Shown here piece after piece: positions 16,690 through 25,101 of a stretch of DNA of 64,000 nt (its first letter is position 1; the number at the start of each line of letters is the position of its first letter). The notes beneath the pieces are model-generated. The model saw only the letters and a list, made by a program, of their open reading frames with translations, was not told where the DNA came from and did no database searches. Position numbers and translations under genes: made by a program. The DNA comes from Glycomyces tenuis DSM 44171 (GTDB taxonomy: Bacteria > Actinomycetota > Actinomycetes > Mycobacteriales > Micromonosporaceae), in the NCBI RefSeq assembly GCF_000427885.1, contig NZ_ATYW01000009.1, forward strand, positions 208,969 through 272,968, given 5' to 3'.

Positions 16690-17439
16690 ATGGACGAGAG
16701 GACATCGACGCTGCTGGGCGAGCCGCAGCGGTTCTGGGCGGCGGCCGAGGGTGCCGCCGCGCCCTCCCGGCGACCGGCGCCGGACCTGTCGGACCTCGCC
16801 GAGTTCACCGCTCGCGTCGAACTGCGCTCGCCGCGGTGGCAGGGGCCCGCCCTGCTGGCCGGGCTGGCGGTCTTCTGCGCCGTCTACGCCGCGATCCCCG
16901 CCGGCACGGGCCTGCTGACGCTGTCGCCGCAGGACCGCCGGATCGCCCTGGCAGTGCTCGCCGCGGCCTTCGCGGCGGCCGCGGTGGCGGTGCTCGTATG
17001 GGATCTGCGGACCAGGGCCGGCGCGTACCGCCGGGCCCATGCGGTCTTCCTCGAGCGCGGGATCGTCGCGCAGGGCTACACGACCTCCCTGGACGTCGGC
17101 CACGAGGAGTACCGGCCGGCGTGGGTGCTCATCGACTCCCGCGCGCCCGACGAGCGGGCGGCCCGCCTCTACTCGGCGTTCGACGCCTGGATCGACGCCG
17201 TCCTGGCGGACCGGAGGCTCCGTCGCCGGGTGGTGACCTGGCTCCGCACGGGCAGCGGGATCATCCCGAGCGAATCGCTGTTCGGCGCTGACGCCGCCGG
17301 CGGGCACCTCGTCGGTCCCATGTCGCGGGGGCACTGGAAGCTGCTGCTGCCGTCCGCCGGAGGCAGGTGGAAGGCGCATTCGATACTCTTCGCCGATCCT
17401 TCGGGCGAACCGCCACCTACGATCGGGTCGGGGGACTAG
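16690..17439 (+). CDS. hypothetical membrane protein
   Basis: No family recognised; 249 aa. A soluble N-terminal segment of about 50 residues is followed by two membrane helices (about 53-73 and 84-105) and then a soluble C-terminal domain of about 140 residues containing 'GYTTSLDVGHEEYRPAWVLID'. The latter reads like a conserved actinobacterial domain of unknown function. The GTG codon immediately before the chosen ATG is an alternative start. It is four bases from the end of the convergent MDMPI-type gene. Confidence 0.7.
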   Translation: MDERTSTLLGEPQRFWAAAEGAAAPSRRPAPDLSDLAEFTARVELRSPRWQGPALLAGLAVFCAVYAAIPAGTGLLTLSPQDRRIALAVLAAAFAAAAVAVLVWDLRTRAGAYRRAHAVFLERGIVAQGYTTSLDVGHEEYRPAWVLIDSRAPDERAARLYSAFDAWIDAVLADRRLRRRVVTWLRTGSGIIPSESLFGADAAGGHLVGPMSRGHWKLLLPSAGGRWKAHSILFADPSGEPPPTIGSGD

Positions 17440-17442
17440 AGC

Positions 17443-18081
17443 CTACCGCTCGTCCTCCGGCGCCGCGTGCCAGCGCCATTCGGTCAGCCGCGCCCGCCCC
17501 GGCAGTGCCGTCCTCCCCGTGGACCACAGCAGCGCGGGCCACGGCTTCGCCTCGGTCGGCGCGTCCGGGAAGAGCCTGGCGAGCACCCGCTCGCACAGGT
17601 CCGCGGGCGGGTTCCACTCGAGGCCGAGCCCCTCGGCCAGGTCGTGCGTGTGGACCAGGATCTCGACGACGCCCATCGCCGCGAAGCCCTCCCGGTCCGC
17701 GAGTCCCATGGGGTGATAGGCCCGGACCTCCGGGGACACCGTGCGCACCATGGCGCTCAGCAGCGCCGCCGACGCCTCCAGCACCTGGAGCAGGCCCTCG
17801 GGGCCCGACTCCCGCTCGGCGAAGACGGAGCTCGCCGGACCGCCGCCGCGCCGCGCCTCGCACACGAACGGCACGACGCCGTTGATCGGCGGATGGCGCG
17901 GGCCCATCTGCACGGCGAAGGCGAACAGGTCGTCGGCGATGTGCTCCACGGTCTCCCAGCAAGTCCACTTCAGCCTCCCCGCCCGGTAGCTCCAGGCGTC
18001 GGGCTCGGCGCTCTTGAGCAGGTACACGGCCAGGTCGACGGCGAGATCGACGTCCTCTGCGGAGACGGGAGCGGCACTCAT
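17443..18081 (-). CDS. maleylpyruvate isomerase N-terminal (MDMPI/DinB-like) domain protein
   Basis: A 212-residue four-helix-bundle protein of the DinB/MDMPI superfamily, a mycothiol-linked group common in actinobacteria. The metal-site histidines are likely in 'CWETVEHIADDLFAFA' near residue 47 and 'VVEILVHTHDLAEGLGL' near residue 150. Function is unknown: members are thiol-dependent isomerases, transferases or uncharacterised. The presence of mshC in the window agrees with a mycothiol-dependent role. The ATG at 18081 is chosen because the upstream in-frame sequence is low complexity. Confidence 0.75.
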   Translation of the reverse strand: MSAAPVSAEDVDLAVDLAVYLLKSAEPDAWSYRAGRLKWTCWETVEHIADDLFAFAVQMGPRHPPINGVVPFVCEARRGGGPASSVFAERESGPEGLLQVLEASAALLSAMVRTVSPEVRAYHPMGLADREGFAAMGVVEILVHTHDLAEGLGLEWNPPADLCERVLARLFPDAPTEAKPWPALLWSTGRTALPGRARLTEWRWHAAPEDER

Positions 18082-18287
18082 GAGAGCACGATACCCGTCG
18101 GGCGCCCTGCCGGGTCCGCCGCGGATATGCGAACCGCGGGCGGGCATGAGCGCGGCGACTCGGGGCGGCCTGCGCCCGTTCCGGCCGCCGCCTCGGTTAC
18201 GGTGATGATCCCGGACCCCGCCACCGTCCCGGCGGGTCGGGCACCGCATCCCGAATCGCCCCGGCGACCGGTACGGAAGTAGGACTG

Positions 18288-18725
18288 ATGGACACCCCCA
18301 AGCCGATCGGATACTGGCTCAAGCACCTCGACAACCTGATGGAACGGCAGTTCCAGGCCGCGCTCGAGGATCTCGCGCTCGACCGCCGCCACTGGCAGGT
18401 CCTGAACGTCCTCTACGGCGGCGCGCGGCCCTTCGAAGAGCTCGAAGCGGCGCTGGCGCCGTTCTGGGACGACGACGGGCCCGACCTCGAGGCGGTGCTC
18501 CACGGCGAGGGCGGCCTGAGCCCGCGCGGCTGGATCCGCCGCTCGGACCTGCTGGTGGGGCTCAGCTACGAGGGGTACGACGCCTATCAGAAGGTCGCCT
18601 CGCGCGTCGAGGAGACCCGCGAGACCATCCTGACCGGGATCAGCGCCGAGCAGTACGCCGAGACGCTCCGCGTCCTGTCCGTCATGTCCTCCAACATCGA
18701 GCGCGCCCTCCGCAGGCCCCGCTGA
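18288..18725 (+). CDS. MarR-like winged helix protein
   Basis: 145 aa with the MarR layout: an N-terminal dimerisation helix (PIGYWLKHLDNLMERQFQAAL), a winged helix in 'LALDRRHWQVLNVLYGGARPF', a wing at 'GWIRRSDLLVGLSYEGYDAYQKV' and a C-terminal helix pair. It probably acts as a repressor of unknown ligand. It converges on the kce-kamA arm of the lysine cluster across a terminator, so any link to lysine degradation is only positional. Confidence 0.75.
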   Translation: MDTPKPIGYWLKHLDNLMERQFQAALEDLALDRRHWQVLNVLYGGARPFEELEAALAPFWDDDGPDLEAVLHGEGGLSPRGWIRRSDLLVGLSYEGYDAYQKVASRVEETRETILTGISAEQYAETLRVLSVMSSNIERALRRPR

Positions 18726-18745
18726 CGGAGCGCCGAGAAGGGCGG

Positions 18746-18775
18746 CGGGGCCCGGCCGATCGCGGCCGGGCCCCG
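18746..18775. terminator. GC-rich hairpin terminator
   Basis: A perfect 13-bp stem (18746-18758 with 18763-18775) with the loop ATCG lies between the stops of the convergent MarR-like gene and kce. Confidence 0.75.
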
Positions 18776-18783
18776 CCCGTCGC

Positions 18784-19623
18784 TCAGGCGGGATCGCGGA
18801 CGCCCAGCAGCGTCCGCGCCTCCTCCGGCGCCATGGCCGGGCGCTGCACCAGGTCCGCCGCCTCCGCTGCCCGGCGGACCAGCTGGTCATTGCCCGTCAC
18901 CGGCTGCCGCCTGGCGAACGACACCGTGTCCTCCATGCCCACCCGCAGGTGGCCGCCGTGCGCCAGGGAGGAGAACATGACCGGGAGGGTCGTCCTCCCG
19001 ATCCCCGTGGCCGAGAACGTGGTCCCCGCGGGCAGGTGGCGGCGGACCGCCTCGGCGAAGGCCGTCACCGTCGAGGCGTCCCCGGCCGCGCCGCCCGGCA
19101 CGCCCAGCACGAAGTCCACGTGCACGTGGCCGCCGTACGGCATGCCGTGCAGGTCCAGCAGCCGCTCCAGCGCCGCCACGTGCCCCAGGTCGAACAGCTC
19201 GTACTCGGGCACGATCGCCTTGTCCTGCATCCGCTCGTGCAGGCGGGTGACGAACGACCACCGGTTCAGGAACACGTCGTCGCCGAAGTTCACCGTGCCC
19301 ATCGTGCACGAGGCCATGTCCGGCGCCGCGTCGAGCACCCTCAGGCGGTCCTCCTCGGGGTCGGTGACCGCCCCGCCCGTCGACAGCTGCACGACCAGGC
19401 CGGTCGCCTCACGCAGCGCCCCGACCGCCTCGCGCAGCCGCCCCGTGTCGAGCGTCGGCCGCGCCTCGTCGTCCCGCAGGTGCACGTGGATCACCGAGGC
19501 GCCCTCGCGTTCGCACGCCGCTGCCGTGGCCGTCAGCTCGGCGAGCGTGACCGGCAGCGCCGGGACCTCCCGCTTGTCGAGCTCGGCCCCCGTGGGGGCC
19601 ACCGTGATGAGCGTCCCGGCCAT
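18784..19623 (-). CDS. kce: 3-keto-5-aminohexanoate cleavage enzyme (BKACE family)
   Basis: Zn-dependent enzyme that condenses 3-keto-5-aminohexanoate with acetyl-CoA and releases acetoacetate plus 3-aminobutyryl-CoA; 279 aa TIM barrel. Zinc ligands are visible as H46 and H48 in 'VIHVHLRD' and E231 in 'VGMEDT', and 'STGGAVT' near residue 81 is the substrate loop. It starts one base after the kamA stop on the same strand, forming a two-gene arm of the lysine pathway. BKACE members vary in substrate, but neighbouring kdd and kal make the lysine role very likely. Confidence 0.93.
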   Translation of the reverse strand: MAGTLITVAPTGAELDKREVPALPVTLAELTATAAACEREGASVIHVHLRDDEARPTLDTGRLREAVGALREATGLVVQLSTGGAVTDPEEDRLRVLDAAPDMASCTMGTVNFGDDVFLNRWSFVTRLHERMQDKAIVPEYELFDLGHVAALERLLDLHGMPYGGHVHVDFVLGVPGGAAGDASTVTAFAEAVRRHLPAGTTFSATGIGRTTLPVMFSSLAHGGHLRVGMEDTVSFARRQPVTGNDQLVRRAAEAADLVQRPAMAPEEARTLLGVRDPA

Positions 19624-19624
19624 G

Positions 19625-21112
19625 TCAGGCTCCGGCGTCGGCCGAGGAGGACGCCTGCCGCTCGCTCGCCTCCCGCGACCTGGCCGCCGCCTCGTCGCCG
19701 TCGGCCCTGACCCGCTCGGGCGACTTCATGTTCCGCCACCATTCCTGGCCGGCCTTCGGGAGCGTGTCGATCGGGTCGTAGAAGGGGTAGCGGCGCGTCA
19801 GCGCGTCGGGGTCTTCGGCCTCGATCGAGGTCCGGTAGTTCTTCGTCCAGTACGAGATGCCGAGCTCGCGGTCGTACTCCGAGAGCTGGTGGACCCAGCG
19901 CTTGCCGACCATCGGCACGTCGCAGATGATGCGCGGCGTCGCGTACCCCGGCAGGTAGCCCATGATCGCGGTCTGGAGGTCCTGCGCCTGCGCCACCGAG
20001 GTCCGCCAGTGCTCGGCGTTGGGGATCATGTCGCACATGTAGAAGTAGTACGGCAGGATGTTCGCCTCGCCCTGCATCGCGAAGCACAGGTCGAGCAGCG
20101 CCTCGGGGGTGTCGTTGACGCCGCGCATGAGCACGCCCTGGTTGCGCACGTCCCGCACCCCCGCGTCCAGCATCGCCGCCGCCGCGGCGGCGACGGCCGG
20201 GGTCACCGAGTTCACGTGGTTGATGTGCGTGTGGATCGCCAGGTTCACGCCCTGGCCGGCGGCGCGCTTGGCGACGCGGCCCATGCCCTCGACGATCTCG
20301 TCCTGGAGCCAGTGCTGCGGCAGGCCCATGAGCGCCTTGGTCGCCAGGCGCACGTCGCGGATCGTCTCGATGTCGAGCAGCCGGTCCAGGAAGGACTCCA
20401 GGTGCTTCCACGGCAGGTTCGCGACGTCGCCGCCGGAGACCACGACGTCCCTCACGCCGGGGTGCTCGCGCAGGTAGTCGAGGATCGCCGACTGCCGGTC
20501 GACCGGCTTGAGCGAGAGCCTGCGCTTGTCGACCGTCGGCGTGGAGTTCCCGACCAGGTCCATGCGAGTGCAGTGCCCGCAGTACTGGGGGCAGGTCGAC
20601 AGGAGCTCGGCGAGCACCTTGGTGGGGTAGCGGTGGGTCAGGCCCTCGACGGCCCACATGTCGTGCTCGTGGAGCGAGTCGCGCGCCGCGAACGGGTGCG
20701 AAGGCCAGTCGGTGCGCCGGTCGGAGGCCACCGGGAGCATGTAGCGGCGGATCGGGTCGGCCGCGAGCGCGTCGGTCCACGAGCCCGGGGCGGTGTCGTC
20801 GAGCTCGGGCACCATCGTGTTGAGCATCTGCGGCGGCAGCAGCATCGACATCGTCGCCGAGTTCGCCATGTCCGCGGCCAGGTCCTCGTAGAACGACTCG
20901 TGCAGCCGGTCGCCGACCACCTCGCGCAGCTGCCCCACGTTCTTCACGCAGTTCACGCGCTGCCACTGCGCCGAGGACCACTGCTCGGCGGTGACGTCGG
21001 CCCAGCCGGGGAACCGCGTCCAGTCCGGTTCGACCAGCGTCCGCCTGCGGTATTGGTAAGGCTGCTCGATCGCGGTGGGCTGTTCGCCGTCGTGCGCTCG
21101 TCCGATCACCAT
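19625..21112 (-). CDS. kamA: lysine 2,3-aminomutase
   Basis: Radical SAM, PLP-dependent enzyme that converts L-lysine to L-beta-lysine, the entry step of the pathway; 495 aa, longer than clostridial forms by an N-terminal extension. The cluster motif is C174-PQY-C178-GH-C181. 'NQGVLMRGVND' at 324-334 matches the substrate-binding segment of true lysine aminomutases, and K404 in 'VPMVGK' is the probable PLP lysine. The ATG at 21112 has GGAGG four bases upstream; in-frame sequence further upstream crosses the divergent promoter region and is unlikely to be coding. Its partner kce follows directly. Confidence 0.93.
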   Translation of the reverse strand: MVIGRAHDGEQPTAIEQPYQYRRRTLVEPDWTRFPGWADVTAEQWSSAQWQRVNCVKNVGQLREVVGDRLHESFYEDLAADMANSATMSMLLPPQMLNTMVPELDDTAPGSWTDALAADPIRRYMLPVASDRRTDWPSHPFAARDSLHEHDMWAVEGLTHRYPTKVLAELLSTCPQYCGHCTRMDLVGNSTPTVDKRRLSLKPVDRQSAILDYLREHPGVRDVVVSGGDVANLPWKHLESFLDRLLDIETIRDVRLATKALMGLPQHWLQDEIVEGMGRVAKRAAGQGVNLAIHTHINHVNSVTPAVAAAAAAMLDAGVRDVRNQGVLMRGVNDTPEALLDLCFAMQGEANILPYYFYMCDMIPNAEHWRTSVAQAQDLQTAIMGYLPGYATPRIICDVPMVGKRWVHQLSEYDRELGISYWTKNYRTSIEAEDPDALTRRYPFYDPIDTLPKAGQEWWRNMKSPERVRADGDEAAARSREASERQASSSADAGA

Positions 21113-21261
21113 CGCACCTCCATGTCCGGGATGTTGGCCCGGGAAACCTGCGAGACGGCGGATGGCCGTCTTGTGACGAGGATAACCTTCCGTTACAGTT
21201 GAGCGCCAGGTCTCGCATATTGAGATCCTATAAATTCCTTGCCATTGGAAGGGCGGCAACG
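21113..21261. promoter_or_regulatory. divergent promoter region between kamA and kdd
   Basis: These 149 bases drive the two arms of the lysine cluster in opposite directions. The right half is unusually AT-rich (21212-21244 contains CATATT and TATAAA), and TATCCT on the minus strand near 21179-21184 is a candidate -10 box for kamA. I could not pair either with a convincing -35, and no clear palindrome is present. Confidence 0.4.
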
Positions 21262-22416
21262 ATGTCGACAGGCTCACCAGTCGGATCGCACCGAGTCGTC
21301 AGCCCCGCCGGGGTGCTGCCACAAGCAGCGGATGAACTGGACGACAATCCCGATATAGCCGAAAACGAGGTCAGGGTCCGCGTCGAGCGCCTCAACCTCG
21401 ACGCCGCCTCCTACCGGCAGCTCCACACCGCCCACCGCGGCGACGGCGCCGCCATCCGGGCCGAGGTCCTCGAACTCATCGAGCGCCGCGGCAAGATGCA
21501 CAACCCCCGCACCGGCTCCGGCGGCATGCTCATCGGCACCGTCGACGCCGTCGGCGAACGCTCCCCGCTGGGCCTCAAATCTGGCCAGAAGATCGCCACC
21601 CTCGTCTCGCTCACCCTCACGCCGCTGCGCATCGACGACGGCCTCGAACGCTGGGACGGCCTGAGCGAACAGGTCCCCGCCTCCGGGCACGCCGTCCTCT
21701 TCGCCCGCTCCATCGCCGCCGTCCTCCCCGAGCACCTGCCCGAGCCGCTCGCCCTCGCCGTCTTCGACGTCTGCGGCGCGCCCGCCCTCGTCCGCCGCGT
21801 CGTCGCCCGCCGCGCCCACGCCCGCGCGGCCGTCGCCGTCCTCGGCGCCGCCGGCAAGTCCGGCTCGCTGTCCCTGGCCGCCGCCCGCGACGCCCGCGCC
21901 GCCACCGTCCTCGGCGTCGTCCGCGACGAGGCCGAGGCCGAGCGCCTCAAGGCCACGGGCCTCGCCGACCGCGTCGCCGTCGCCGACGCCACCGAGCCGC
22001 TCGCGCTCGCCGAGGCGGTCACCGACGCCCTCGACGGCCGCGGCGCCGACGTCACCGTCGTCTGCGTCGACGTCCCCGGCTGCGAGCACGGCGCCGTCCT
22101 CTCCACCGCCGCGGGCGGCACCATCGTGTTCTTCTCCATGGCCACCTCCTTCTCCGCCGCCGCCCTCGGCGCCGAAGGGCTCGCCGCCGACGTCGAGATG
22201 CTCATCGGCAACGGCTACGTCCCCGGCCACGCCGACTACGCCCTCCAGCTCCTGAGCGCCAACCCCGCGCTCATCGAACTGTTCGAGGACCGGACCGCTG
22301 TGCCAATCGATGGCTCGCAAGCGTCGCCAAGGGTGCCAATCGATGGCTCGCAAGCGTCGCCAAGGGTGCCGATCAACGGCCCGCAAGCGTCGCCAAGGGA
22401 GGGCGAGGCACGATGA
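21262..22416 (+). CDS. kdd: L-erythro-3,5-diaminohexanoate dehydrogenase
   Basis: NAD(P)-dependent enzyme that oxidatively deaminates 3,5-diaminohexanoate to 5-amino-3-ketohexanoate; 384 aa. The catalytic N-terminal region ('VERLNLDAASYRQL', 'MHNPRTGSGGMLIGTV') is followed by a Rossmann domain with 'VAVLGAAGKSGSLSLAAARD' near residue 192. Family members end near 'LLSANPALIELFE'. Here the protein continues with three copies of an 11-residue unit (VPIDGSQASPR, twice exact and once varied) encoded by a 33-bp tandem repeat, then five more residues. The stop overlaps kamD's ATG. The ATG at 21262 was chosen since earlier in-frame codons lie in the promoter region. Confidence 0.92.
   Translation: MSTGSPVGSHRVVSPAGVLPQAADELDDNPDIAENEVRVRVERLNLDAASYRQLHTAHRGDGAAIRAEVLELIERRGKMHNPRTGSGGMLIGTVDAVGERSPLGLKSGQKIATLVSLTLTPLRIDDGLERWDGLSEQVPASGHAVLFARSIAAVLPEHLPEPLALAVFDVCGAPALVRRVVARRAHARAAVAVLGAAGKSGSLSLAAARDARAATVLGVVRDEAEAERLKATGLADRVAVADATEPLALAEAVTDALDGRGADVTVVCVDVPGCEHGAVLSTAAGGTIVFFSMATSFSAAALGAEGLAADVEMLIGNGYVPGHADYALQLLSANPALIELFEDRTAVPIDGSQASPRVPIDGSQASPRVPINGPQASPREGEAR
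22301..22399 (+). repeat. three 33-bp tandem repeats in the 3' end of kdd
   Basis: Units lie at 22301-22333, 22334-22366 and 22367-22399. Units 1 and 2 are identical and unit 3 differs at a few positions. Each contains GCAAGCGTCGCCAAGGG; units 1 and 2 carry the 17-base core GGCTCGCAAGCGTCGCC. The same core and period recur in the 3' end of metH at 54637-54735 in another reading frame, so the conserved entity is the DNA or RNA rather than the peptide. The array ends 14 bases before the kamD start. Confidence 0.95.
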
Positions 22417-23987
22417 CCGCCGCACCGCTCCTCCCACTCGACCCCGACCTGGTCGACCGCGCCCGCCGCCTCGCCGCCCAGGCCGGACGGCCCGTCGTCG
22501 ACATGGCCCGCGGCCGCACCACCGTCTCGGTCGAACGCGCCACCCTCCGCCTCGCCGGGCTCACCGGCGCCGACCCCGACGGCATCCCGTGGGTCAACCG
22601 CCTCGTCGACGCCGTCGCCGAGCAGACCGGCATCGAGCACGGCGCGGCCCTGCCCGTCTTCCACGCCCTCGCCCGAGGGCACCACCCCGACCTCACCCGC
22701 CTCGCGCACGCCAGTGCCGCCGGCGGCGTCGAGTTCGAACTGCCCACGGGCAGAGCGGCCGAGACCGCCCGCGAGCTCGCCCGCGCCGCCGTCGGCACCG
22801 GACTCGACCGGATCGACGCCCAGCGGCGCGCCCGCGCCGACATGGTCGCCGAGATCGGCGACCCGCCCCAGCGGCCCTGGATCTACCTCATCGTCGCCAC
22901 CGGCGACATCTACGAGGACATGCCCCAGGCCCAGGCCGCCGCCAGAGCCGGGGCCGACATCATCGCCGTGATCCGCTCCACCGGGCAGTCCCTCCTCGAC
23001 TACGTCCCCGAAGGCGCCACCCGGGAAGGCTTCGCCGGAACCTACGCCACCGGCGAGAACTTCCGGCTCATGCGCGCCGCGCTCGACGAGACCTCCCGCG
23101 AGCTCGGCCGGTACGTGCGGCTGTGCAACTACGCCTCGGGCCTGTGCATGCCCGAGATCGCCGCGCTCGCCGGGATGAACCGGCTCGACATGATGCTCAA
23201 CGACTGCATGTACGGCATCCTGTTCCGCGACATCAACCCGATCCGCACCTTCGTCGACCAGCGCTTCAGCCGCCAGATCCACAGCAGAGCGGGGATACTC
23301 ATCAACACCGGCGAGGACAACTACCTCACCACCGCCGACGCCGTCGAGGCCGCCCACACCGTCACCGTCTCCCAGCTGCTCAACGAGTACTTCGCGCACG
23401 AGGCGGGACTGCCCGACGAACTCCTCGGCCTCGGGCACGCCTTCGAGATCAACCCCGAACTGCCCGAGTCGTTCCGGCTCGAACTGGCCCACGCGCTGCT
23501 CGCGCGCCGGCTGTTCCCCGACGCGCCCCTGAAATGGATGCCGCCGACCAAGCACATGACCGGCGACGTCTTCCGCGGCAACCTCCTCGACGGCTTCTTC
23601 AACCTCGCGGGGGTCATGACCGGGCAGTCGATCCTGCTGGTCGGCATGATGACCGAAGCGGTCGTCACGCCCTGGCTCTCGGACCGGGACATCGCCCTCC
23701 AGAACGTCCGCTATGTCTTGAACGCCTGCTCAGGGCTGGTCGAGGACTTCCACCCGCCCGCCGGCGGCTTCATCGCGAACCGCGCCGGCCAGGTGCTCGG
23801 CGAAGCGGTCGATCTCCTGGAACGCATCGTCGACGACGGGCTCCTGAACGCCATCGCCGACGGCACCTTCGGCATCATGAAGCGCCCCGCCGACGGCGGC
23901 CGCGGTCTCGAAGGCGTCGCCGAACGCGCCGACGACTACTTCAACCCCGCGAGCGAAGCCCTCGAATCCGGCGAGGGGGACCGATGA
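22413..23987 (+). CDS. kamD: beta-lysine 5,6-aminomutase alpha subunit
   Basis: Large subunit of the adenosylcobalamin- and PLP-dependent mutase that moves the terminal amino group of L-beta-lysine to carbon 5; 524 aa, as in clostridial KamD. The TIM-barrel core includes 'PWIYLIVATGDIYEDMPQAQAAARAGADIIAVIRSTGQSLLDYV', highly conserved in this family, and 'KWMPPTKHMTGD', both part of the B12 and PLP interface. The ATG overlaps kdd's stop (ATGA) and its stop overlaps kamE's ATG, so alpha and beta are translationally coupled. Confidence 0.95.
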   Translation: MTAAPLLPLDPDLVDRARRLAAQAGRPVVDMARGRTTVSVERATLRLAGLTGADPDGIPWVNRLVDAVAEQTGIEHGAALPVFHALARGHHPDLTRLAHASAAGGVEFELPTGRAAETARELARAAVGTGLDRIDAQRRARADMVAEIGDPPQRPWIYLIVATGDIYEDMPQAQAAARAGADIIAVIRSTGQSLLDYVPEGATREGFAGTYATGENFRLMRAALDETSRELGRYVRLCNYASGLCMPEIAALAGMNRLDMMLNDCMYGILFRDINPIRTFVDQRFSRQIHSRAGILINTGEDNYLTTADAVEAAHTVTVSQLLNEYFAHEAGLPDELLGLGHAFEINPELPESFRLELAHALLARRLFPDAPLKWMPPTKHMTGDVFRGNLLDGFFNLAGVMTGQSILLVGMMTEAVVTPWLSDRDIALQNVRYVLNACSGLVEDFHPPAGGFIANRAGQVLGEAVDLLERIVDDGLLNAIADGTFGIMKRPADGGRGLEGVAERADDYFNPASEALESGEGDR

Positions 23988-24724
23988 GCGGGATCGTCCG
24001 CCCCTACGGCGACACCACCGGCGACGGCATGGTGCAGCTCTCCTTCACCCTCCCCGTGCCCCACGACAAACGCGCCGAGGGCGCTGCCGCCCAGCTCGCG
24101 GCCAAGATGGGGCTCGACAACGCGATGATCGTCCACGCCAAGGCGATCGGCGCGGGCCACACCTTCTTCGTCGTCTACGGCGCCGCGAGGCACCTGGTGA
24201 ACCTCGACGAGGTCGAGGTCGTCGAGCGCGACTACCCGCTCTTGAGCCCCAAGGAGGTCAACGACCTCGTCAAGGAGCGCCTCGGCCGCAAACTGTGCGT
24301 CGTCGGCGCCTGCATCGGCACCGACGCCCACACCGTCGGCATCGACGCGATCCTCAACATCAAGGGCGTGGCGGGGGAGAAGGGCCTGGAGTACTACCGG
24401 GAGCTGCGCGTGGTCAACCTCGGCGCCCAGGTCGCCGTCCCCGACCTCGTCAACCGCGCCCTCAAAGAGGAGGCGGACGCCGTCCTGGTCAGCCAGGTCG
24501 TCACCCAGAAGGACGCCCACCTCCACAACACCCGCGAGATGGCCGCCGCCTTCCGCGAGGCCCTCCCGCCCGGCAAGCGGCCCCTGCTCGTCGTCGGCGG
24601 TCCGCGCTTCGACGAGCGCGCCGCCGCCGAACTCGGCGTCGACCGCGTCTTCTCGCGCGGCACCACACCGGGCGACGTCGCCTCCTACCTCGTCCACCGC
24701 ATCATCAAGGAAGCAGCCGCATGA
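23984..24724 (+). CDS. kamE: beta-lysine 5,6-aminomutase beta subunit
   Basis: B12-binding subunit, 246 aa. The base-off cobalamin motif DxHxxG is D114-A-H116-T-V-G119, with H116 as the lower cobalt ligand. The lysine in 'LNIKGVAG' (K127) is the likely PLP Schiff-base residue, by comparison with aminomutase beta subunits. The N-terminal 'YGDTTGDGMVQLSFTLP' is the family's dimerisation segment. GAGGGGGA precedes the ATG, which overlaps kamD's stop. Confidence 0.95.
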   Translation: MSGIVRPYGDTTGDGMVQLSFTLPVPHDKRAEGAAAQLAAKMGLDNAMIVHAKAIGAGHTFFVVYGAARHLVNLDEVEVVERDYPLLSPKEVNDLVKERLGRKLCVVGACIGTDAHTVGIDAILNIKGVAGEKGLEYYRELRVVNLGAQVAVPDLVNRALKEEADAVLVSQVVTQKDAHLHNTREMAAAFREALPPGKRPLLVVGGPRFDERAAAELGVDRVFSRGTTPGDVASYLVHRIIKEAAA

Positions 24725-25101
24725 CCAGCCACGACGGACTCACCGTGACCCACCGGCGCTACGTCCCGCACAGCCACGCCCACTACGGCGGGAGCCTCGT
24801 CGACGGCGCCTACGCGCTCGGCATGTTCGGCGACGTGGCCACGGAGATCTGCATCCGCACCGACGGCGACGAGGGACTCTTCGCGTCCTACTCGGACGTG
24901 CAGTTCAAGGCCGCGATCCGAGCCGGGGACGTCGTGGAGGCGACCGGGACGGTCACCCGCACCGGCGCCCGCAGCCGCACCGTCGAGTTCACGTTGACCG
25001 TCGTGTGCCGCGCCGACCCGGACCGGAGCGAATCGGCCGCGACCGTCCTCGGCGAGCCGATCACCGCCACCACGGCCACCGGCACCGTCGTGGTGCCATG
25101 A
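24721..25101 (+). CDS. kal: 3-aminobutyryl-CoA ammonia-lyase
   Basis: Hotdog-fold lyase, 126 aa, that eliminates ammonia from 3-aminobutyryl-CoA to give crotonyl-CoA, the last pathway-specific step. 'HYGGSLVDGAYALGMFGDVATEICIRTDGDEGLFASY' is the typical N-terminal half with the catalytic Asp/Glu segment. Start and stop overlap kamE and the mutL-like gene by four bases each. Confidence 0.92.
   Translation: MTSHDGLTVTHRRYVPHSHAHYGGSLVDGAYALGMFGDVATEICIRTDGDEGLFASYSDVQFKAAIRAGDVVEATGTVTRTGARSRTVEFTLTVVCRADPDRSESAATVLGEPITATTATGTVVVP

Noticed and set aside
21113..21261. Cobalamin riboswitch upstream of the B12-dependent lysine genes
   Set aside because: The 149-base gap is too short and lacks a recognisable B12 box; the gap before metH is also too small.
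22301..22399. CRISPR array
   Set aside because: The units abut without unique spacers, only three are present, and no cas gene is nearby; these are plain tandem repeats.
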